Shown piece by piece: positions 14,589-23,392 of a stretch of 64,000 nucleotides of DNA; the first letter of the stretch is position 1, and each line of letters starts with the position of its first letter. The DNA comes from Terriglobia bacterium. GTDB taxonomy: Bacteria > Acidobacteriota > UBA6911. The DNA is taken from assembly GCA_020072565.1 (NCBI GenBank), contig JAIQGI010000024.1, positions 1 through 64,000 of the forward strand, written 5' to 3'. The translations under genes were made by a program, and so were the position numbers. The notes beneath the pieces are model-generated. The model was not told the DNA's origin. It ran no database searches and was given only the letters and a program-made list of their open reading frames with translations.

Positions 14589-16589
14589 ATGGGGAGTGAA
14601 AACAGGCTGAGCAGAAGAGAGTTCGGGGTGTTGATGGCAGCCGCGCCGTTGGCCGCCGGCGCCCAGGCAACCCTGCGCCCGTCACGAGAACTCGGCCAGC
14701 CGCTCAAGGAGGGTGCAGCGCTCGCGGCGCGCCCGTTTCCTCTGTCGCAGGTCCGTCTGCTGAGCGGAACCTGCTATACACTTCAGGATCGGAACCGCGT
14801 TTACCTGCACACGCTCGATCCCGACCGCCTGCTCCATACTTTCCGCCTGACTGCAGGGCTCCCGTCGAAAGCGCAGCAACTCGGCGGGTGGGAGCGGCCT
14901 GACATCGAGCTGCGCGGCCACTTCATGGGCCACTATCTGTCGGCCTGCGGCCTGATGTACAGCAGTACCGGTGACGAACTGTTGAAGCGCAAAGCGACTG
15001 CCATCGTCTCAGAGCTGGGAAAATGCCAGAAGGCCAACGGCAACGGCTGGCTCTCGGCTTTTCCCACCGAGTTCATGCAACGGCTGAAGGAGCGCCTGCC
15101 GGTATGGGCTCCCTGGTACACGCTGCACAAGATCATGGCCGGCATGCTGGACATGTATCATCATTGCGGCAGCGAGCAGGCGATGGAGATTGCACTGGGA
15201 ATGGCCACGTGGGCAAAGAAGTGGTCCGACCCGCTCAGCGACGAGCAGATGGCAGACATCCTGCAGGTAGAGTTTGGCGGCATGAACGAGCTCCTCTACA
15301 ACCTCTGCGCCGCAACCGGCGACAGAAATTACGAAGCCCTGGCGCATCGCTTTGATCACGCTCGCCTGTTTGATCCGCTGGCAGAGGGCCGCGACGAGCT
15401 GAAGGGGCTGCACGCGAACACGCAGCTGGCGAAGCTCATCGGCGCAGCCCGCCGCTACGAACTGACCGGCGAGGAACGTTATCGCCGGATCGTAGAGTTT
15501 TTCTGGCAGCAGGTAGCCCTGCACCGCTCCTACTGCACAGGCGGCACCAGCAACGGGCAGCGTTGGCGCACCGATCCTGACGTGCTGGCCACCGAACTCA
15601 GCGCCACCACCCAGGAATGCTGCTGCACGTACAACATGCTCAAGCTCACCCGCCACCTCTTTACCTGGAGTCCTGAGGCGCGTTACGCCGACTTCTATGA
15701 GCGCGCCTTCCTTAACGGCATTATGGGCACAATGAATCCTGCTGACGGCATGACCACTTTCTACATGCCGCTCGAATCCGGCTATTGGAAGCTGTTCAGC
15801 CTGCCGTTCGATTGCTTCTGGTGCTGCACGGGAACCGGGGTAGAAAGCTTCGCCAAGCTGGCTGACAGTATCTTTTTTCACAATGAGGACGGCGTCTACG
15901 TAAACCTCTTCGTTCCGGCCCGGCTGCACTGGCCCGAGAAAGGCCTGTTCCTGCGCCTGGAAACGCGCTTCCCCGATGACGACCGGATCAACTTCGAATT
16001 TCAATGCGAGAAGGCGGTGACTCTGACCCTCCGTATTCGCATTCCTTACTGGGCCACAGCGGGAACCACGGTGAGGATCAATGGTGAAGCGCAGCAGGCG
16101 GCCACAAAACCGGCGAGCTACTGTGCTATCGAGCGCACCTGGAAAGCGGGCGACCGCGTAGAAGTTGCGATGCCCATGAGTCTGCATGTCCATGCGATGC
16201 CGGACAACCCGGCCGTGCAGGCTTTCATGTATGGCCCTCTGGTTCTAGCCGGCGCCCTGGGCAACGAGGGTCTGACCTACGAAATGATGTACAGCGATCC
16301 GACCAATCCTCGGCGCGGCGAAGGCATGCGAGGCCAGCCGATCCCGGCGCCCGAACTGCTCGCGCCGTCGGCCAATCCCGCGGACTGGATCCGGCCTGTG
16401 GGCGACCCTTCGATCGAGGCGCGCGACGTCGAAGTGGTTGCCGGAAGCCCGGGCGACTGGTTGAGAGCCGTGGGCGACAGCGCGCTCGCGTTCCACATCA
16501 CCAGGCAGCGGCGAGCGCTGGTGATGGTGCCGCTGAATCGCCTCTTCGGCCAGCGCTTTGCCGTATATTGGAGGGTTAAGCAGGCCTGA
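14589..16589 (+). CDS. GH127-family beta-L-arabinofuranosidase, Tat-exported
   Basis: 666 residues. Start at 14589, with AGGAGAACGAGG just upstream. The N-terminus has a twin-arginine signal (S-R-R-E-F-G-V-L-M-A-A-A-P-L-A-A-G-A-Q-A). The alpha/alpha-barrel of GH127 (formerly DUF1680) follows. Zinc ligands and catalytic residues appear as expected: Glu343-Cys344-Cys345-Cys346 in Q-E-C-C-C-T-Y-N, and Cys412-Cys413 in F-W-C-C-T-G-T-G. In this family a zinc-bound cysteine is the nucleophile. It releases L-arabinose from arabinofuranosides of plant cell walls and glycoproteins. The C-terminal beta-sandwich (about 470-666) is complete. It probably acts in the periplasm. No dedicated regulator is adjacent. 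Confidence 0.85.
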   Translation: MGSENRLSRREFGVLMAAAPLAAGAQATLRPSRELGQPLKEGAALAARPFPLSQVRLLSGTCYTLQDRNRVYLHTLDPDRLLHTFRLTAGLPSKAQQLGGWERPDIELRGHFMGHYLSACGLMYSSTGDELLKRKATAIVSELGKCQKANGNGWLSAFPTEFMQRLKERLPVWAPWYTLHKIMAGMLDMYHHCGSEQAMEIALGMATWAKKWSDPLSDEQMADILQVEFGGMNELLYNLCAATGDRNYEALAHRFDHARLFDPLAEGRDELKGLHANTQLAKLIGAARRYELTGEERYRRIVEFFWQQVALHRSYCTGGTSNGQRWRTDPDVLATELSATTQECCCTYNMLKLTRHLFTWSPEARYADFYERAFLNGIMGTMNPADGMTTFYMPLESGYWKLFSLPFDCFWCCTGTGVESFAKLADSIFFHNEDGVYVNLFVPARLHWPEKGLFLRLETRFPDDDRINFEFQCEKAVTLTLRIRIPYWATAGTTVRINGEAQQAATKPASYCAIERTWKAGDRVEVAMPMSLHVHAMPDNPAVQAFMYGPLVLAGALGNEGLTYEMMYSDPTNPRRGEGMRGQPIPAPELLAPSANPADWIRPVGDPSIEARDVEVVAGSPGDWLRAVGDSALAFHITRQRRALVMVPLNRLFGQRFAVYWRVKQA

Positions 16590-16815
16590 CATTGAATTCA
16601 AGGCACGACAGCTGGATGCCCGCTGACGGGGCACACGGATCAGATCCCGCTTTCATAAAGGGGAGCGCTTCCCCCCATCTTCCGATCAGGGACAGTATAA
16701 CCAGGAACCAAGTGTGCTATTCTGCGGCCGTCTACTGGAGGCGCTTTCACATTTTCCCATACCTCACGTTCGGCTTGCCGCGCGGGCCCGGACGTGGGCT
16801 ATTGTGGAGGCAACC

Positions 16816-19548
16816 ATGCCCGTCAAGACGAAACTCGCTGCGCTCCTGTCTGTGTCGGTCGCTGTATTGACGATTGCGCTGGCAGTCATGTCCGCGGCCG
16901 CACCGCCATCGGCGCTGGACGACATCCTGAACTCGCTGACGATGCGCAACATCGGTGCCTTCCGCACCGGGGCGTGGGTGACGGCCATTGCTGTGCCGGA
17001 ATCGCCGGCCCATGATCATCTTTACACTATCTACGCCGCCACGCGGAGCGGCGGCCTTTGGAAGACGGCGAATGGCGGCGTCACATGGGATCCTGTTTCC
17101 GACAGCGTGGACGTCGCGGCCGTCGGCGCCGTGGCCATCGCCCCTTCGAATCCGAACATTGTGTGGATGGGAACCGGCGATCAGGCCAATGCGCGCAGTT
17201 CCTATTCGGGGAAGGGTGTGTTCAAGTCGATCGACGCGGGAAAAACGTGGCAGTTCATGGGCCTGCCGGACTCGCATCACATCGCGCGCATCGTGATCCA
17301 TCCGGCCAATCCGGATATCGTTTATGTCGCGGCGATGGGCCACCTGTTTTCGAAAAACGAGGAGCGCGGCGTCTTCAAATCCGTTGACGGCGGCCAGCAC
17401 TGGAAGAAGACGCTCTATGTGAACGACGGTGTCGGCGCGATCGATCTTGTGATCAACCGCAAGGCGCCGGCAACGCTGTACGCGGCCCTGTACGACAAGG
17501 ACCGGAAGCCATGGCAGATCGTCGAAAGCGGGCCGGAGAGCGGCATCTATCGCAGTGACGACGCGGGCGAGAGGTGGACACGGCTCGGAGGGGGCCTCCC
17601 GACAGGCAAGCTCGGGCGGATCGGACTCGACATCTATCAGAAAAACCCGCTGATTCTCTACGCGCTGATCGAGAATCAGAATCCGGCCGCTGCCACCAGC
17701 GGTCAGGCCGGCCGCGGTGCGGCGGGCGGCGTGAGCGCGATGGCCCCGCTTGCCCCCGGCATCATCGGCAACGAGTTGTATCGCACGGACGACGGCGGCA
17801 AGACCTGGCAGAAGGCCCCGACCCCCACCGAACGCGGCGGCGTTGCCGGCGGCAAGGCGCCGTATTCATTCAACCAGATCAAGATCGACCCGAACAACGA
17901 CCAGGTCGTGATCGCCAACAGCGACAGCATGTACGTTACCCGCGATGCCGGCAAGACTTGGCAGACCGGCTTGTTCCGCGGCGCCTTCGGTGATTTCCGC
18001 TGCATGTGGTGGGACGCGGACGATTCGAACCGGCTCATCCTCGGCAGCGACGGCGGCGTGCAGATCTCGTTTGACGGCGGCAGGACTTGCGATTACTTCC
18101 CCAACATGCGTGTGGGCGAAGCCTACGCGGTCGGCGTGGACATGGACGACCCCTACAACGTTTACGGAGGCCTGCAGGATCACGATTCCTGGAAGGGGCC
18201 GAGCAATGGACGCACCGGCGTCATTTCGCTCGAGGACTGGATCACAGTCGGTCCGGGAGACGGCATGTACAACGTCGTCGATCCGACCGACAGCCGCTGG
18301 GTCTACAACACGCGCGAGATGAACCAGCTGGGGCGGCTGGATCAGAAGACCGGCATCCGCACCGATATTCGTCCCACGCGCGCCGCCGGACTGCCCCGTT
18401 TGCGCTACAACTGGATCGCGCCGATCGCGCTGTCGCCCCACAATCCCCAGATCCTGTACGCCGGCGCGCAAGTGCTGTTCCGATCGCTCGACCGCGGCGA
18501 TCATTGGGAAGAAATCAGCCCGGATCTGACGACCAACGACTCGGCTAAAATCGGCTTGAACGTGCCCTACTGCACGATCACGAGCATCTCTGAATCGCCT
18601 AAAACCGGGGGTGTCATCTGGGTAGGCACCGACGACGGCAAGGTGCAGTTGACGCAGAATCACGGCGGCGCATGGACGGACGTTACCCCGGCACTCGTGG
18701 CCGCGGGGGCGCCGGTGGAACGCTGGGTCAGCCGCGTGTTCGCATCGCCGTTCGATGCGGCGACGGCGTTCGTCGCGAAGAACGGCTACCGGAACGACGA
18801 CTTCAAGCCTTACCTTTATCGCACGACGGACGCGGGCAAGTCGTGGTCATCGATCATTGGCAACCTTCCTGATGCACCCGTCAACGTCGTGGTCCAGGAC
18901 CGCAAGAACCGCGACCTGCTGGTGGTCGGCAACGACATCGGCGTCTTTGTCTCGATCGATGCCGGGGGAAGCTGGACTCGCCTGAAGGCGAACCTGCCGA
19001 CCGTGCCCGTGCACGACCTGCTCATCCATCCGCGGGAAGGCGATCTGGTGCTTGGAACCTATGGACGAGGCTTCTGGATCGGCGACATCACGCCGCTACA
19101 GGAGCTGACGCCTGAATTGCTCGCCAAAAACGTGCACCTGTTCGACGTCGAACCGCGAGCGCGCTACGGCTTCAGCGGCCAGGGCATGAACTATCACCTG
19201 TTTGGCGACAAATATATTGAGGTGCCAAACGAGAGGGAAGCGATCGTCATCAACTATTACCTCAAAGCGGCCGACTCCACGGGGGCGCGCGTGACGATTA
19301 CCGATGTGACGGGCAAGCCGGTCGCTCAGCTCTCTGGATCGGGCCGCGCCGGGATCAATCGTATCGAGTGGAACATGCGGGCTACGGCCGGCGTTACTCC
19401 CCCGGCAGCGCCTGCGGGGCGGGGCGGTGGCGGCGGCCGCGGCGGACAGTTCGGCACACCGGCGCCGGTCGGAGATTATCTCGTGACCATCGAGGCGGCA
19501 GGTGAAAAACTGACCAAGGTGGCGAGAATTCGGGAACGCATCAGTTAA
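16816..19548 (+). CDS. Secreted VPS10/sortilin-like BNR beta-propeller protein
   Basis: 910 residues, from the ATG at 16816 (GTGGAGGCAACC upstream). A Sec signal peptide covers about residues 1-32 (VSVAVLTIALAVMSAAAPPS). Many BNR-type blades have the form S-x-D-x-G-x-T-W (for example S-I-D-A-G-K-T-W, R-D-A-G-K-T-W, D-A-G-G-S-W). The C-terminal part after about residue 770 looks like a FlgD/Ig-like fold followed by a G-R-G-G-G-G-G-R-G-G linker. Such proteins are abundant in Acidobacteriota and are annotated as sortilin-like or xyloglucanase-like. Sialidase-type catalytic residues cannot be assigned, so a binding role is as likely as hydrolysis. The frame is intact. Confidence 0.75.
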   Translation: MPVKTKLAALLSVSVAVLTIALAVMSAAAPPSALDDILNSLTMRNIGAFRTGAWVTAIAVPESPAHDHLYTIYAATRSGGLWKTANGGVTWDPVSDSVDVAAVGAVAIAPSNPNIVWMGTGDQANARSSYSGKGVFKSIDAGKTWQFMGLPDSHHIARIVIHPANPDIVYVAAMGHLFSKNEERGVFKSVDGGQHWKKTLYVNDGVGAIDLVINRKAPATLYAALYDKDRKPWQIVESGPESGIYRSDDAGERWTRLGGGLPTGKLGRIGLDIYQKNPLILYALIENQNPAAATSGQAGRGAAGGVSAMAPLAPGIIGNELYRTDDGGKTWQKAPTPTERGGVAGGKAPYSFNQIKIDPNNDQVVIANSDSMYVTRDAGKTWQTGLFRGAFGDFRCMWWDADDSNRLILGSDGGVQISFDGGRTCDYFPNMRVGEAYAVGVDMDDPYNVYGGLQDHDSWKGPSNGRTGVISLEDWITVGPGDGMYNVVDPTDSRWVYNTREMNQLGRLDQKTGIRTDIRPTRAAGLPRLRYNWIAPIALSPHNPQILYAGAQVLFRSLDRGDHWEEISPDLTTNDSAKIGLNVPYCTITSISESPKTGGVIWVGTDDGKVQLTQNHGGAWTDVTPALVAAGAPVERWVSRVFASPFDAATAFVAKNGYRNDDFKPYLYRTTDAGKSWSSIIGNLPDAPVNVVVQDRKNRDLLVVGNDIGVFVSIDAGGSWTRLKANLPTVPVHDLLIHPREGDLVLGTYGRGFWIGDITPLQELTPELLAKNVHLFDVEPRARYGFSGQGMNYHLFGDKYIEVPNEREAIVINYYLKAADSTGARVTITDVTGKPVAQLSGSGRAGINRIEWNMRATAGVTPPAAPAGRGGGGGRGGQFGTPAPVGDYLVTIEAAGEKLTKVARIRERIS

Positions 19549-19596
19549 ATCTGCCACACGTGCCGGCCAGGCGATTATTCCCGGCAGGATTCAGGA

Positions 19597-19761
19597 GGAT
19601 TTCCGGGACAGGCGCCATAACCTCGAAATCCGGCTGGAAAGAGACCCGAAGGTGCGGCGCGTGTAAGCGATTTGCGCCATCCGTTGAATCACGGTGAATG
19701 CTTCTCAAGGCTGCCGATCACGTAGCGTGATTTCGTGTTAGGGCGCCTGTCCCGGAAATCC
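19597..19761. repeat. 165-bp MITE-like element with 20-bp perfect terminal inverted repeats
   Basis: GGATTTCCGGGACAGGCGCC (19597-19616) is exactly complementary to 19742-19761. The interior is non-coding and contains a further hairpin ATCACG-TA-GCGTGAT near 19718-19732. Small elements with GGGACAGGCGCC-type ends are typical of REP/RAYT-associated or similar non-autonomous repeats. Its right end is two bases from the epimerase start codon, so the native leader of that gene has been displaced. Confidence 0.65.
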
Positions 19762-19763
19762 CC

Positions 19764-20762
19764 ATGAGAGTACTGTTTATCGGCGGAACGGGCAACATAT
19801 CGATCGCCAGTACCAGGCTGCTCGCGGAATCAGGCGCGGATCTCTGCCTCTTCAACCGCGGCCAACGCGGTTGCGTGTTCCCCGAGGGTGTGCGGCAGAT
19901 CCGTGGAGACATTCGAAATCCCTCATCTGCTGAAGCTGCGCTGAAGGGTTTCGAATTTGACGTGGTCGTCGATTGGGTGGCTTACCTGCCGCAGCACATC
20001 GAAACAGATGTTGCTCTATTCAGCGGCAGGATCAGCCAATTTGTTTTCATCAGCTCGGCCTCGGCCTATCAGAAGCCTCCATCGGATTTCCGCATTACCG
20101 AATCGACCCCGCTCGGCAATCCATTCTGGCAGTACGCCAGGGATAAGATCGCCTGCGAGCAGAGGTTGCGGTGCGAGTACCTCGAGAGAGGATTCCCCGT
20201 CACGATCGTGCGTCCTTCTTACACCTACGGGCAAACCTGGATCCCGTGCGTTGTCGCCGGTCATGAATACACCCTGGTGGACCGGATGCGGAAAGGGAGG
20301 AAGGTAATTGTTCACGGAGATGGCCAGTCCCTCTGGACGATGACTCATAATACCGATTTTGCTAAAGGCTTCATCGGGATTCTTGGCAGGGCTGCCGCGA
20401 TCGGTGAGAGCTTTCACATTACTTCAGATGAGGTGCTGACCTGGGATCAGATATACCAGGAGATTGGAATTGCGGCGGGAGCTAAACCTGACATTGTCCA
20501 CATCCCTTCGGAATTCATTAGTGCATTTGACCCGGACAGCGGCGCCAGTCTTCTGGGAGATAAGGCATACTCGGCCATATTCGACAATTCTAAAATCAGA
20601 AAGTTCGTCCCCGGATTCACGGCGAGCGTTTCATTCGGGGAAGGTATACGGAAATCTATCGCCTGGTTTGATGCGGATCCGAGACGCAAAATCATCGAAG
20701 AGAATCGGAATCAACTGATGGACCGGATCATCACGGCGTACCTTAACGCCTGGCCCAGCTGA
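19764..20762 (+). CDS. NAD-dependent epimerase/dehydratase (SDR family)
   Basis: 332 residues. The N-terminal Rossmann motif is M-R-V-L-F-I-G-G-T-G-N-I-S, followed by a catalytic-type Ser in F-I-S-S-A-S-A-Y and Y-x3-K in Y-A-R-D-K. This is the extended SDR pattern of nucleotide-sugar epimerases or CSP41-like proteins. The probable substrate is an NDP-sugar or related carbohydrate in the cytosol, but the specificity is not evident. The start is forced by the MITE-like element ending two bases upstream, which leaves no Shine-Dalgarno sequence, so expression may be low. The C-terminus overlaps the HD-GYP fragment on the other strand by 20 bp. Confidence 0.75.
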   Translation: MRVLFIGGTGNISIASTRLLAESGADLCLFNRGQRGCVFPEGVRQIRGDIRNPSSAEAALKGFEFDVVVDWVAYLPQHIETDVALFSGRISQFVFISSASAYQKPPSDFRITESTPLGNPFWQYARDKIACEQRLRCEYLERGFPVTIVRPSYTYGQTWIPCVVAGHEYTLVDRMRKGRKVIVHGDGQSLWTMTHNTDFAKGFIGILGRAAAIGESFHITSDEVLTWDQIYQEIGIAAGAKPDIVHIPSEFISAFDPDSGASLLGDKAYSAIFDNSKIRKFVPGFTASVSFGEGIRKSIAWFDADPRRKIIEENRNQLMDRIITAYLNAWPS

Positions 20763-21117
20763 TTCGGGTGACTTTCCGGTGACAGCCTGTCCCCCGCTTT
20801 GCGGCGTCAATCTGGGATGCGTTCAGATAAAGCTCGGCGTATCGAAGATACAGCTTCTCTTTGACAAACAGGTCGAACAGATCTGGATCGATCTGGCCAT
20901 CCTCCTTCATGGATCGGAGAGTTTCCAGCGCCATTGATATCTTTCGTGCGTGCTTGTAGGGCCGATCGGCTGCCGTGAGCGCCTTAAAGGCATCGGCGAG
21001 ATTGATTATCCTGCCCTGGACTGTGATCTGTTCGCGGGTCAGGCCGTGGGGATAGCCTCGGCCATCCATGCGTTCGTGGTGCGCGCCGGCATGCACGGGA
21101 AGGTTGCGCAGTTTTTC
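20743..21117 (-). pseudogene. HD-GYP domain fragment, N-terminus cut by R1
   Basis: Reading from the R1 boundary the frame gives R-E-K-L-R-N-L-P-V-H-A-G-A-H-H-E-R-M-D-G-R-G-Y-P, which includes the HHE...GYP signature of HD-GYP cyclic-di-GMP phosphodiesterases. The second half follows (G-R-I-I-N-L-A-D-A-F-K-A-L-T-A-A-D-R-P-Y-K). The HD metal-binding motif and all N-terminal sensor domains are missing. R1 occupies their place and the other half is not found beyond R1. It cannot hydrolyse c-di-GMP. The tail after Q-I-D-A probably comes from later sequence change. Confidence 0.75.
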
Positions 21118-21318
21118 CCGGCAATACTGAAGCTGTTCCCAAATTCGGCATCCTCTTCTGCCGTTATGGGTTATAATGCCCTCCGGGACGGGATTTCAGG
21201 GGACTTTGCCCCGGAAGTCGACATAACGGCCCCTTATCGGAAGTAGGCGAAGACGCTGCGAGCGGGATCCTGACGAGCCCGTGATTGCTGGATCGGCAGC
21301 TTGTTCCGCCTATCCTTC
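21118..21318 (+). repeat. R1 repeat, full copy
   Basis: Complete copy from CCGGCAATACTG to CCGCCTATCCTT, with GAAGTCGACAT for GAAGTTGACAT. The left flank is the truncated HD-GYP gene. To the right, a second partial copy of the R1 tail (GGCAGCTTATCCCGCCTATC) is repeated at about 21344-21364, just before the lipoprotein gene stop. Confidence 0.9.
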
Positions 21319-21366
21319 GGATCCGGAAGCCTCGCCGCGGATGAGGCAGCTTATCCCGCCTATCTA

Positions 21367-22251
21367 TTATTTTGAGATTTCGTTTACTCTGGCTGCGCGT
21401 ATCACGAACGTTGTATATGCGTTTGAGATGTCGCTCATTTTGTTTGCCTTGACCACCAACCCTGTAAACACGAGCCTTTGTGGACTGACGGTCGACAGGT
21501 AGGACTCCAGGTCCATGATTTGACCCTCTGCCGCCGGGATGGCAGGGCTGTAAGGGCAATTCACAACGAGATAGTTTAATGCGCGGAGGCCGTTTTGGGC
21601 CGCCTCGATCTTCTCGGCTTCGGTCCGGGCGGAATCCATCGCCTGGCTTGCGATGACGGCGATGTTCGTTTGCGCAGCTTCGGCGAGATCTGCCGGGCCT
21701 CTATCGGCCGGAAAGAAGATCGAATAGCTCATGAATTGGTCCATAGCCAGCAGGAGGTTCTCCTCTCCGCCTTCTCTGTAGAAGCTGAGTCCCCTCGCCC
21801 AGTATGCGAGGGCCACGGCCTTGTCCCCGGGATAGTCGCGGATGATGTTCTGGAATGTAAGCCGAGCCTCTGTATAGCGGCCGTCTCGCAAGAAGGCCAG
21901 GCCGGTCTCGAACAACTCACGGGCTTTCGGCGCCGACTGGGCCAGAAGACGCTGCCAGGACGGAATCGCCATCGACGCGGATTTGCGTTCGTGGGCTCGT
22001 CGCGCTGCGGTCGTCCGGTATAGCGCGTCCCACGGAGGCGTTTGCAGCACACGGCTTGCGGTGTCGTTCTTGGACTGGATGGGCATCCCGGGTCGTGCCG
22101 TGGAGACCCGAGCGTGACTTGCAGCCGAATGAGGGGCTACTGTCGCGGTCCAATACGAGGAAAGCCTGGTTGCGGCGCCCGGAATGAAGGTCGCGGCGCA
22201 CGCTCCCAGAAAGCCAAGCAAAAGGAGAATCAGGCAGGTACGCTTTGCCAT
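21367..22251 (-). CDS. Lipoprotein with tetratricopeptide-type repeats
   Basis: 294 residues. The N-terminus MAKRTCLILLLLGFLGAC has a lipobox (L-G-A-C), so Cys18 would be lipid-anchored. An unstructured linker reaches about residue 90, and helical TPR-like repeats then cover about 105-250 (for example E-T-G-L-A-F-L-R-D-G-R-Y-T-E-A-R-L-T-F-Q-N-I-I-R-D-Y-P-G-D-K-A). The profile resembles BamD/YbgF-like periplasmic scaffold lipoproteins, but it is not a clear BamD. Downstream is an R1 copy, and there are no co-directional neighbours, so the partner is unknown. The C-terminus ends naturally before R1. Confidence 0.65.
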   Translation of the reverse strand: MAKRTCLILLLLGFLGACAATFIPGAATRLSSYWTATVAPHSAASHARVSTARPGMPIQSKNDTASRVLQTPPWDALYRTTAARRAHERKSASMAIPSWQRLLAQSAPKARELFETGLAFLRDGRYTEARLTFQNIIRDYPGDKAVALAYWARGLSFYREGGEENLLLAMDQFMSYSIFFPADRGPADLAEAAQTNIAVIASQAMDSARTEAEKIEAAQNGLRALNYLVVNCPYSPAIPAAEGQIMDLESYLSTVSPQRLVFTGLVVKANKMSDISNAYTTFVIRAARVNEISK

Positions 22252-22410
22252 CAGCGGCTCCCCCTCAATGCATCCTGGCTATTCTACGACAGAAACCCGT
22301 TGTGGTTGCATCGAATGGGCAGCTATTTTTCATGAATTGGCTGAAAGGTAAGTGCCTCAACGCAGAATCAGGCTTTGAGCGCCCTGCTTTTGCTCTACCG
22401 GCAAGTTCTC

Positions 22411-22609
22411 CCGGCAATACTGAAGCTGTTCCCAAATTCGGCCTCCTCTTCTGCCGTTATGGGTTATAATGCCCTCCGGGACGGGATTTCAGGGGACTTT
22501 GCCCCGGAAGTTGACATAACGGCCCCTCATCGGAAGTAGGCGAAGATGCTGCGAGCGGGATCCTGACGAGCCCGTGATTGCTGGATCGGCAGCTTGTTCC
22601 GCCTATCCT
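22411..22609 (+). repeat. R1 repeat, full copy
   Basis: Complete copy, with GGCCTCCTC for GGCATCCTC, CCCCTCATC for CCCCTTATC and GAAGATGCT for GAAGACGCT. On the minus strand its complement supplies the last ~50 codons of the broken DUF5752-like gene to its right. The sequence from 22252 to 22410 holds no gene I can support. Confidence 0.9.
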
Positions 22610-22714
22610 CTCCTGCAAAATAGCCAGCAACTCTGGGAGCGTTCGTGCGGTCAGGCCCGTTAGTTCTACAAGATGGCGCTCCGTGACAAACCGAAACGGT
22701 TCCGCATGGTTCAT
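22457..22714 (-). pseudogene. DUF5752-like gene, only the first ~34 codons, fused to R1
   Basis: An ATG at 22714 with a perfect GGAGGTCGGGCG ribosome site starts M-N-H-A-E-P-F-R-F-V-T-E-R-H-L-V-E-L-T-G-L-T-A-R-T-L-P-E-L-L-A-I-L-Q-E. This matches the opening of small DUF5752-type proteins often seen near trehalose or glycosyltransferase genes. R1 begins right after this and the frame then reads repeat-derived sequence (R-I-G-G-T-S-C-R-S-S-N-H-G...). The rest of the domain is absent on either side of R1, so the gene is dead. Confidence 0.55.
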
Positions 22715-22903
22715 CGCCCGACCTCCTTCGTGGGAACAGAGCACCCATGCTACAATTGTGATTCCAGACGGCGGATCGGCCAAGTGGCAACAGCAGGGCG
22801 ATTGAGACTGTCTCTGGGTTACTCCCCGCGGACGCCTGCGCGGGGGGCTTGCGCGCAACCAAATCGAGTTAGTGGATCGCAGGTCGCCGGTTAGAAGTGC
22901 CTG

Positions 22904-23074
22904 TCACCAGATGTGCTGTGCTTCGATGACATCCCGCAACCCGGAGAATGCTCGTTCGACTTCATTGAGGTCTTTTGCAGCTACGACCTCCTCGATGGCA
23001 GATGGCAGATCTTCGAAGCAGCCTCGGATGCCCGGGGCACACTCAGTGACGAATGAAAATGGCATGCTCGGCAT
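22904..23074 (-). CDS. Possible 56-residue acidic protein, function unknown
   Basis: The frame reads M-P-S-M-P-F-S-F-V-T-E-C-A-P-G-I-R-G-C-F-E-D-L-P and then two likely helices (A-I-E-E-V-V-A-A-K-D-L-N-E-V-E-R-A-F, G-L-R-D-V-I-E-A-Q-H). The composition looks coding, but no ribosome site precedes either ATG and I recognise no family. It may be the C-terminal end of a lost gene. The rest of the stretch to 23392 shows no gene. Confidence 0.3.
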   Translation of the reverse strand: MPSMPFSFVTECAPGIRGCFEDLPSAIEEVVAAKDLNEVERAFSGLRDVIEAQHIW

Positions 23075-23392
23075 GATTATGATGATCGATGTCGGGACAG
23101 GACCTGGGATTGCCGCGCACCAGCGCGGCTAGCATCGGAGACTGCAGGCAGGCTTCTGCAGAGGGGCGACGGAGATGATTCCATTGAGGGGTTTTGCCGC
23201 GAGGCATGGCAGCAACGGGGGAACATCGAGGCGGCCGCGCTAGGGCGCGGCGATTCCAGGCCGGCTTCCTCGATCTGAAGAGACTGGTTGCGATCCCGAT
23301 ACCGAAGGTTTTGCCTTTTTGCTTTGCGGTTTTTTCGAAGCAGATGCACCGCCAGCCATACCGGAAGGGCCACGGTGGGTGCTGAGCCCAGG

